Assembly: GCF_004570345.1 (NCBI RefSeq)
Contig: NZ_SPQM01000002.1
Span: 1 to 64,000 of the forward strand
Length of the DNA: 64,000 bases
From: Blastococcus sp. CT_GayMR20
GTDB taxonomy: Bacteria > Actinomycetota > Actinomycetes > Mycobacteriales > Geodermatophilaceae
Reading direction: 5' to 3'
The position numbers were made by a program, and so were the translations under genes. Each line of letters starts with the position of its first letter. Position 1 is the stretch's first letter. The notes under the pieces were generated by a model. That model had not been told where the DNA came from. It was given only the letters and a program-made list of their open reading frames with translations, and did not search any database. Shown one piece after another: positions 58,137 through 64,000 of this stretch.

Positions 58137-60806
58137 TCATCGCACGAGTCCCCGCTCCCGGGCACGCAGAACTGCCTCGCGGCGGGTGGAGACGCCCAAC
58201 TTGGCGTAGATCGACCGGATGTGGCTCTTGACGGTGTTGACCGAGACGGTGAACTCCGCGGCGATCTCGCGGGCGCTCAGCAACGAGGGCAGGAGGGCCA
58301 GCACCGCCATCTCGCGTTCGCTGAGCGGCACGGCCACTTCGGAGTCGATCACTGCGCGCGCAGCGGCCACCCGGGCGACGAAGGATCCCCTGCCGCCATC
58401 CCCGATCGCCCGGTCCAGCAGCTGCCGGGTGCACGTCCCCGCCAGGGCGAAAGGCCGGGCCACGCCCAGTGGTTCGGCCGCGGTGAGCGCAGCCTCGAGG
58501 GCTGCCCGGCCGATCTCGAGCTCATCGGCCAGCAGCGCAGCTTCTGCTTCGACGAGGTGTGCTTCCACGACGGTGTACGGCAGGAGGTTCCTGGCGTCCG
58601 GTTCGAGCACCCGGGCGGCGATGGTCCGCGCGCCGTCGTTCCGGCCCGCGGCAGCCTCCGTCCACGCCTTCATCACCAGGAGCTCGCCAGTGCCGGGGGC
58701 CCGCGCGCTGAGCCACCGCACGACCTCGGCCGCGGCACCGCCGTTCCCGCTGACCAGCGCCACCCGGTGCTCGAGGGAGGCGAGCGCGGCGACCGAGGAC
58801 GGCGCCGACGGGGTGTCCGCGAACTCGATCCTGGCGGCGCGCATCTCGGCCAGTCCGGCCGAGCGGTTCCCCTGATCGGCGACGGCGGCCCCGTGTACAG
58901 CGTGCAACAGGTACGCCGCCTCCGGGGGCAGCAGGTCCCAGGTGCTGAGTGCCTCGTCCGACCGGTGGGCCGCCGCTGCCGGGTCGCCCCCCAGCAGGTC
59001 GGCGTAGGCGACGAACGCCGCCGGCCCGGCGGACCAGCCCGACGGGTGCCGCCCTCGGCGGGCTGCTGCAGCCAGGGCCTCCTGGGCTGTCGCCTTCATC
59101 GTCGGCAGGTCACCTCGCGCGGCGGCCACCGTGGCGAGGATGTACAGGGTCTGCACTTCCAGGTAGCCCAGGTCCTGGTCCCGGGCCAGGCCGAGTGCCC
59201 GGTGCAGTTCGAACCGGGCGAAGTCGAAATCTGCGCCGTCCGGATTGCCAAATTCCGCCGTCCCCTTGCTGGCGTGCCACAGGGCCACGAGGGCCGGCTG
59301 GGCTCCCGTCGCTTCGCCGGAGATGCCGGTGGCGGTACCGCCCGGCAGGCCCTGGGTCGTGGCCAGGAGTTCGGCGCTCGCCCTCAGCATGCCGAGGTCG
59401 GCGCTGGGGTTCTCCGGCCAGGCGCTGCGTGCGTTCTGCAGCTCGACCGCCGCAGCCGGCAGAGCCCGCGCGTCCAGGTGCGTGATGGCTGCCGTGAGGG
59501 CCAGCCACGGGTCCGTGGTGCGCGCGCCCGCGCCGACGGCGGCCAGGGCACGCCGCAGCGGGCCGAGATCGCCACCCAGGAACAGGCCGACCCCGGCGGC
59601 ACGCAGCAGCGAGGCGATGAGCGCGGGATCGCCGGCGCGCTCGGCATGGCGCAGCGCGTGGACCGGTTCGTGCTCCTCGAACCACCACCGGGCCGCCAGG
59701 GCCTGAAGGCGCCGGAACTCCTCCGGCCGCTGCCGCGCCAGGTCGGCGACCAGGTAGGAGCGCAGCAGCGAGTGGATGCGGTAGCTCCCGGGGACCGTGC
59801 GCTCGACGAGGGGCATCTCCAGCCGCAGCCCGTCGAGCAAGCTGCCGGCATCGGGCCGGCCGGACAGTTCGGCACCGAGGGCCGCCGGCAGGGGGGAGCA
59901 GATGCTCACCACCCGGAGGAAGTTCTGCAGTTCGGCACTCAGGCCGTCGAGGATCTCGACCGTGAGGTACTCGGCGACCGATCGCTCGTCCCCCGAGAAG
60001 TTGGTGAGGAAGGTGGCCGGGTCCTCGCTGCGTCGCAGGGCGAGCGCGGCGAGCCGGAGTCCGGCCACCCAGCCTTCCGTGCGTGCGTGCAGCACACCGA
60101 CCTCCGCCGGCGTCAGTCGCAGGCCGGCAGCGTGCAGCAGTGCGGTGGTGTCGTCGACGGTGAATCGCAGGACGTCGGCCCGCAGCTCGTGCAGCCGGCC
60201 CTCGAGCCGGAGCCGCGGGACGGAGATCGGCGGGTCGGTCCGGCTCGCCAGGACGAGTCTCACCCCGGCGGGCCGGCGGTGGATCAGCCGGGTGAGGTCG
60301 CGCAGCACCTCCTGCCCGGTCAGCTCGTGGACGTCGTCGAGAACCAGGCGCACCGGCGGGTCCAGGCCGTCCAGTGCATCGGCCAGTTCGTCGACGAGGT
60401 CCACGGCCCGAGGCCGCTTCGCCAGCTCGGCGATGCGCTCGAGGCCACTGCCGAGCGAGGCGGAGGGCAGCGACACGAGCGCCGCGATCACCGCCGACCA
60501 GAGCCGCCGGGGGTCGTTGTCGTCGCGGTCGAGCGAGAGCCAGGCTGTCTCCGGCCCACCCGCGCGCACCCAGTCGGTCAGCAGCAGCGTCTTCCCGGAA
60601 CCGGCCGGCGCGCTGATCACGATGACCTGGTCGGCGGTCGCCACATCGAGGCGTTCCCGGAGAAGGGGACGCGGCGTGAACTCGGAGGGGAGCTCGGGGA
60701 CGACCGTCTTGCCGGCCGGCACGCGCAGCGGGACACCGTCTGCCCCAGGTCGGGGGGACCGGCCGACCTCGTGCGCCCGGTGGTCGGGGCCGACCTGGGT
60801 GGTCAC
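58137..60806 (-). CDS. MalT-like large ATP-binding LuxR regulator (LAL), second gene of the pair
   Basis: The 889-residue protein has a P-loop ISAPAGSGKTLLLTDW (about residues 60-75), Walker-B-like VRLVLDDVHEL, a STAND-type NTPase core with LASRTDPP, a long helical repeat region (about 350-810), and a C-terminal LuxR helix-turn-helix (LSEREMAVLALLPSLLSAREIAAEFTVSVNTVKSHI). Members are ATP-dependent activators switched by a small inducer. The GTG start overlaps the upstream paralogue's stop by 4 bases, so the two are co-translated. Confidence 0.9.
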   Translation of the reverse strand: MTTQVGPDHRAHEVGRSPRPGADGVPLRVPAGKTVVPELPSEFTPRPLLRERLDVATADQVIVISAPAGSGKTLLLTDWVRAGGPETAWLSLDRDDNDPRRLWSAVIAALVSLPSASLGSGLERIAELAKRPRAVDLVDELADALDGLDPPVRLVLDDVHELTGQEVLRDLTRLIHRRPAGVRLVLASRTDPPISVPRLRLEGRLHELRADVLRFTVDDTTALLHAAGLRLTPAEVGVLHARTEGWVAGLRLAALALRRSEDPATFLTNFSGDERSVAEYLTVEILDGLSAELQNFLRVVSICSPLPAALGAELSGRPDAGSLLDGLRLEMPLVERTVPGSYRIHSLLRSYLVADLARQRPEEFRRLQALAARWWFEEHEPVHALRHAERAGDPALIASLLRAAGVGLFLGGDLGPLRRALAAVGAGARTTDPWLALTAAITHLDARALPAAAVELQNARSAWPENPSADLGMLRASAELLATTQGLPGGTATGISGEATGAQPALVALWHASKGTAEFGNPDGADFDFARFELHRALGLARDQDLGYLEVQTLYILATVAAARGDLPTMKATAQEALAAAARRGRHPSGWSAGPAAFVAYADLLGGDPAAAAHRSDEALSTWDLLPPEAAYLLHAVHGAAVADQGNRSAGLAEMRAARIEFADTPSAPSSVAALASLEHRVALVSGNGGAAAEVVRWLSARAPGTGELLVMKAWTEAAAGRNDGARTIAARVLEPDARNLLPYTVVEAHLVEAEAALLADELEIGRAALEAALTAAEPLGVARPFALAGTCTRQLLDRAIGDGGRGSFVARVAAARAVIDSEVAVPLSEREMAVLALLPSLLSAREIAAEFTVSVNTVKSHIRSIYAKLGVSTRREAVLRARERGLVR

Positions 60807-63394
60807 GTCAGAAGACCGCGTTCGAGGGCGGTCAGGACAGCGGTGCGGCGGGTGTTCACCCCGAGCTTGCCGTAGATGGCTCGGACGTGGCTCTTCACCG
60901 TGTTGACCGACACCGCCAGGTCGTCGGCGATCTCACCCAGGTTGCTGAGCGAGACGAGCTGGGTGAGCACGTCCCTCTCTCGCGCGCTCAGATCCGGTGC
61001 CGCGGACTGGCTGACCCGTCGCCGGGCGGCCAGGCAGCGGAACGCGAAGGCATCCGGATCCCGGACGCCGCCGAGCTGATCGACGAGCAGGACCCGCAGG
61101 CCCTGCCCGGCGAAGGCGAAGGGCCGTAGCAGGTCCATCGGCTCGGCCTGCGCGAGCGCGGCCTGCAAGGCCTGCCGCGCGGCGGGCCGACTGCCCAGGC
61201 GGAGGGCGGCCCACGCCTCCACCAGCCAGGCGTCGACGAGGGTGGAGGGCAGGCTCGGCCGGACGCTGCCGTCCAGCAGCGGTGCGACTGCCGCGCGGGC
61301 CGTGACCGCCGACCCGGATGCTGCCGCGGACCATGCCCGCATGAGGCCGAGCTCGCCGTCGTGGCCGCTGTGGGCGGCCAGCCGCGTGAGCGACGTGGCC
61401 GCGGCGACGGGGTAGTCCAGGAGCAGGGCGGCCCGGTGTTCCAGGAGCGCCGCCGAGGCCCCGACGGGCGCCGGAACGGGTGTCGGGCCCAGTTCGGCCT
61501 GGGCCTCCTGCAGTTCGAGGAGTCCGGCGGGCCGGTCCCCGAGGTCGAACAGTGCGCCCCCGCGTGCGCATCGCAGGGTGAACCGGACGACGGCATCCTG
61601 CCCGTCCGGTGCGATCCGCAGTCCGTCGACGGCAGCCTGGAGCGCGCGGCCGGGAATCGCGCGGGCCAGGGAGGCCTGCGCCTGCACGGCGTGCGCGGCG
61701 GCCGCCCATGGTGAGTCGTGCCAGCCGTGCACCGTCGCCGCTGCGACAGCCGCGTCCGCGGCCGCCGCTGCGCGGGCCAGATCGCCGGCTACGACTGCGG
61801 CCGTGCCGATGAGGCAGAGACACTGGACCTCGAGCAGGCCGAAGTGCTGGTCGCGGGCCAGCGCGAGGGCCTTCTCCAGGTCCGTGGCAACGCTCGGGGG
61901 TCCCGGCGGCCCCCCGGCGGCGGTCGGGAAGATCCGGGCGACGCCCCGCCCTGCGAGGGCGAGGGCTGCCAGCGCCGTCTCCTCCGGTGTCGCCTCCTGA
62001 TCGGCCGGCGGACCGCCCAGGCCGGCCAACCGGGCAGTCGCCGCCCTGAAGTGGGCGAGGTCCTCGTCGTCGGATGCGTCGGTGATGCCGGCGGCCCGTT
62101 CGACGTCGACCCTCGCTGAGACGCGGTCGGCGTTGCCGAGGTGGATCTGGGCCCGCACGAGCGGTAGCCACGGGTCGATGGGGTCGTCCCCCACCTCGAC
62201 CAGTCGCAGCGTCCGTAGCAGTTCGGTGTGCTCCCCCCGTGCCACCAACTCCGGCGCCCAGCGGTGCAGCAACGTCGTCAGCAGTGGGCGGTCGCCCGTC
62301 TGGGCCGCGTGGCGCAAGGCCTCGACCGGCCGCCTCCGCACTGCCCACCAGGCAGCGGCCTGCCGGTGCAGTTGCGCCGCCACCGCCGGTCCGTGCCGGT
62401 AGAGGTCGGCCGTCAGGTAGGTGCGCATCAGCTCCTGGAACCGGAACTCCGTCCGGTGGGGACCGGATGCGACGACGAGACCGGTCGAGCGCTCCAGGGC
62501 ATCCAGGACGTCGGCGGCGTCGGCGCGCCCGGACAGCTCCGCGGCGAGTGCGGTGGGGATGGGGTCGCTGATGCTCGTGCGCCGGAGAAGGTCGCCGTCT
62601 TCGTCGGAGATGTGGGAGAACACCTCGCCGGCGAGGTAGTCGGCCACGGGACGCTCGTCCCCGGAGAAGGCGTCGAGGAAGTGGTCCGGCGACGGGTGAT
62701 CGCGCAGCGGCAGGGCCGCGAGCCGGATCCCGGCCGCCCACCCGTCGGTGCGTGCGTGGAGCACCCCTGCCTGCTCCGCCGTCAGGTGAAGTCCACACCG
62801 GTCGGCCAGCGTCACCGTCTCGCCGAGGGAGAAGCTCAGTTGCGCCGTCCGCAGCTCGCACAACCGCTCCTCGAGGCGCAGCCGCGCCAGGGGGAGGGCC
62901 GGGTCGAGCCGGCTCGCGAGCACGAGTCGCACCGTGCTCAGTCGGTCACGCAGGAGCAGGTGCAGGCCACGGAGCGCCTCGGGGCTTCGGAGGTGGTGGG
63001 CGTCGTCGAGAACCAGGCGCACGGGAACGGGCAGCTCTCCGAGTGCATCCAGCACCTCGGTCAGGAAGTCGACGCCCACCGTGGTGCGGGGCACGACGAG
63101 GCCGTGCAGCCTGCTGTCGGGCGGTACGGCGGGGCAGACGGAGAGTCCGGCGAGGACCGAGGTCCACAGGCGCCGGGGATCGTCGTCCTCCTGGTCCAGC
63201 GACACCCAGGCGCAGGCGACGTCCGACCCGCGGACCCACTCCGCGAGCAGCAGCGTCTTCCCGTAGCCGGGTGGGGCGCAGACGAGGGTGAGCGTGCTGC
63301 CCAGTCCCCGATCCAACGCGGCGAGCAGCGCCGGACGCGGCACGAACTCCGCCGGAAGGGCGGGGACAGCCGTCCTGGAGCGCGGGACGTGCAC
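60803..63394 (-). CDS. MalT-like large ATP-binding LuxR regulator (LAL), first gene of the pair
   Basis: The protein has about 863 residues. It has P-loop CAPPGYGKTLLLAEW, VRLVLDDAHHLRSPEAL, LASRLDPALPLARLRL, helical repeats and a C-terminal LuxR domain (LSARERDVLTQLVSLSNLGEIADDLAVSVNTVKSHVRAIYGKLGV). It is similar along its length to the next gene, so the pair arose by duplication. Three consecutive GTG codons (63394-63400) follow GGAGGGG; I chose 63394 for spacing. The frame continues upstream but that part is Arg-rich and unlikely to be coding. Confidence 0.88.
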   Translation of the reverse strand: MHVPRSRTAVPALPAEFVPRPALLAALDRGLGSTLTLVCAPPGYGKTLLLAEWVRGSDVACAWVSLDQEDDDPRRLWTSVLAGLSVCPAVPPDSRLHGLVVPRTTVGVDFLTEVLDALGELPVPVRLVLDDAHHLRSPEALRGLHLLLRDRLSTVRLVLASRLDPALPLARLRLEERLCELRTAQLSFSLGETVTLADRCGLHLTAEQAGVLHARTDGWAAGIRLAALPLRDHPSPDHFLDAFSGDERPVADYLAGEVFSHISDEDGDLLRRTSISDPIPTALAAELSGRADAADVLDALERSTGLVVASGPHRTEFRFQELMRTYLTADLYRHGPAVAAQLHRQAAAWWAVRRRPVEALRHAAQTGDRPLLTTLLHRWAPELVARGEHTELLRTLRLVEVGDDPIDPWLPLVRAQIHLGNADRVSARVDVERAAGITDASDDEDLAHFRAATARLAGLGGPPADQEATPEETALAALALAGRGVARIFPTAAGGPPGPPSVATDLEKALALARDQHFGLLEVQCLCLIGTAAVVAGDLARAAAAADAAVAAATVHGWHDSPWAAAAHAVQAQASLARAIPGRALQAAVDGLRIAPDGQDAVVRFTLRCARGGALFDLGDRPAGLLELQEAQAELGPTPVPAPVGASAALLEHRAALLLDYPVAAATSLTRLAAHSGHDGELGLMRAWSAAASGSAVTARAAVAPLLDGSVRPSLPSTLVDAWLVEAWAALRLGSRPAARQALQAALAQAEPMDLLRPFAFAGQGLRVLLVDQLGGVRDPDAFAFRCLAARRRVSQSAAPDLSARERDVLTQLVSLSNLGEIADDLAVSVNTVKSHVRAIYGKLGVNTRRTAVLTALERGLLT

Positions 63395-63653
63395 CACCAC
63401 TACCCCTCCTCGCTTCTTGAGAGCGGTACCGGGGCGCTGGCCAGTCCGCGGAACGGGTGCTCGGGGGACCCGGTCGTACGTCGAGCCGCGGAGCCGACGC
63501 GTCCTGAGGATCGGGACGGTGCAAGATCCAGCCTCAGGCTTCTCATTCCTGTCGCGCGAAACAGAGTCGAAGGTCATGCGCTTGCCGGCCCGGCGTCGGA
63601 CCTGTCCCGTCGAGGCCTCGGAACCGTCCGGTGCGGCTGGTCTGCACGACGCT

Positions 63654-63698
63654 ACCGTTGCGCGGCACGGCCGGACGCGTCTCATCCTGCAGGGGTGA
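63654..63698 (-). promoter_or_regulatory. Dyad-type promoter facing the LAL regulator pair
   Basis: On the minus strand: TCACCC (63698-63693), five bases, GGATGA (63687-63682), 22 bases, AACGGT (63659-63654). The plus-strand reading TCATCC-N5-GGGTGA is an exact consensus match. Confidence 0.6.
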
Positions 63699-63721
63699 TT
63701 TCCGGCGCGGATCACGGAGTT

Positions 63722-63767
63722 CCACCATCTCCGGGTGAGTCCGCGCGTGCGGCGGTCCTCCTACCGT
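63722..63767 (+). promoter_or_regulatory. Dyad-type promoter of the AI-2E-family transporter gene
   Basis: CCACCA (63722-63727), five bases, GGGTGA (63733-63738), 23 bases, TACCGT (63762-63767). The -10 box lies six bases before ATG 63774, so transcription is expected at the start codon. Confidence 0.5.
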
Positions 63768-63773
63768 GACCGC

Positions 63774-64000
63774 ATGGCGACGCCCGTGCCGGCCGATCGG
63801 CCCCTGGTCCCGGAACCAGCAGCTCCGGCTGGACCCGGTCCGGCTGCGCGGCCGGCGGCGGTCGCGGAGGCCGAGGATCGCCTTCGACCGCCCTTCTTCC
63901 CCCGGTCGCTGGTGATGCTGCTCGGCGCCGGTGCCGCCGTCCTGGTGCTGAGCGGCATCCGCGCGACGGCCTGGCTGGTCGGCCCCGTGTTCCTGGCTCT
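63774..64000 (+). CDS. AI-2E family transporter, N-terminal part (cut by window edge)
   Basis: The visible 75 residues comprise a Pro/Ala-rich cytoplasmic leader and then RPPFFPRSLVMLLGAGAAVLVLSGIRATAWLVGPVFLA. That helix opening, with the RAxAWLVxPVFLA element, is typical of the AI-2E (TqsA/YdiK) transporter family in actinobacteria. The gene runs off the right edge. The assignment rests on this first segment only. Confidence 0.6.
   Translation, partial: MATPVPADRPLVPEPAAPAGPGPAARPAAVAEAEDRLRPPFFPRSLVMLLGAGAAVLVLSGIRATAWLVGPVFLA

Larger units (their letters stand above)
63395..63773. promoter_or_regulatory. Divergent promoter region with two dyad-type sites
   Basis: This 379-bp gap separates the LAL regulators from the AI-2E-family transporter. 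It contains a minus-directed copy of the regional dyad (63654-63698) and a plus-directed copy (63722-63767). A leader of about 250 bases would precede the LAL gene if that promoter is used. Confidence 0.6.

Noticed and set aside
58221..60875. An 884-codon plus-strand frame antisense to the LAL regulator
   Set aside because: Gly/Arg/Pro-rich with no recognisable domain, while the minus strand encodes a full MalT-like regulator.

Overview
The window is GC-rich DNA (around 70% or more by eye) from a free-living actinobacterium. The evidence is GC-saturated codon wobble positions, frequent GTG starts, overlapping ATGA/GTGA gene junctions, and families such as MalT-like LuxR regulators, an Rv1733c-like protein, amphi-Trp, DUF2252 and an actinobacterial-type DnaG. 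The protein repertoire resembles the Geodermatophilaceae (Blastococcus, Geodermatophilus, Modestobacter); that placement is an inference. No phage, integrase, transposase or CRISPR array was seen.

Layout. 0-6.2 kb: a two-component pair (kinase cut by the left edge), a YdcF-like protein, the core primase gene dnaG with close neighbours, and tRNA-Asn(GTT). 6.2-17.3 kb: a catabolic block with an MFS transporter, an acyl-CoA dehydrogenase, and a tightly coupled operon of enoyl-CoA hydratase, epimerase, CaiB-type CoA-transferase, tripartite tricarboxylate transporter (tctC, tctA, tctB) and an amidohydrolase. A perfect 14-bp palindrome that looks like a TetR operator stands in front of the operon. 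The block looks like an uptake and CoA-activation pathway for an unidentified carboxylic acid. 17.5-26.8 kb: mixed redox and housekeeping genes, including two flavin disulfide oxidoreductases, a cupin/XRE regulator, methyltransferase, lipase-like hydrolase, NUDIX, hemerythrin, and an acyl-CoA dehydrogenase broken by a one-base frameshift. 26.9-33.8 kb: universal stress proteins, a K+ channel, a tail-anchored Ser/Thr kinase, a hydroxyacid-oxoacid transhydrogenase-like dehydrogenase, a Pro/Thr-rich exported protein and a LuxR regulator.

34-64 kb: a stress and cell-envelope region with many small membrane proteins (LapA-like, ion channel, Rv1733c-like, DUF7144-like, DUF1269, YihY, DUF2254, SHOCT, two HdeD-like, RDD), DUF2252, a nonapeptide-repeat protein, a sulfur module (sulfatase with a CSPTR site, its formylglycine-generating enzyme, a SulP permease and a proton antiporter), a HAD phosphatase, two tandem MalT-like LuxR regulators and the start of an AI-2E-family transporter.

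The most striking signal is in this last region. A 17-bp dyad of consensus TCATCC-N5-GGRTGA recurs at least 13 times. Each copy lies 21-23 bp upstream of a -10-like hexamer of the form nAnnnT and points at a different gene. At five of these promoters the predicted transcription start falls on or next to the start codon. This looks like a common regulon covering the stress proteins and the sulfatase/FGE/sulfate-transport genes. I do not recognise the motif from any described regulator.
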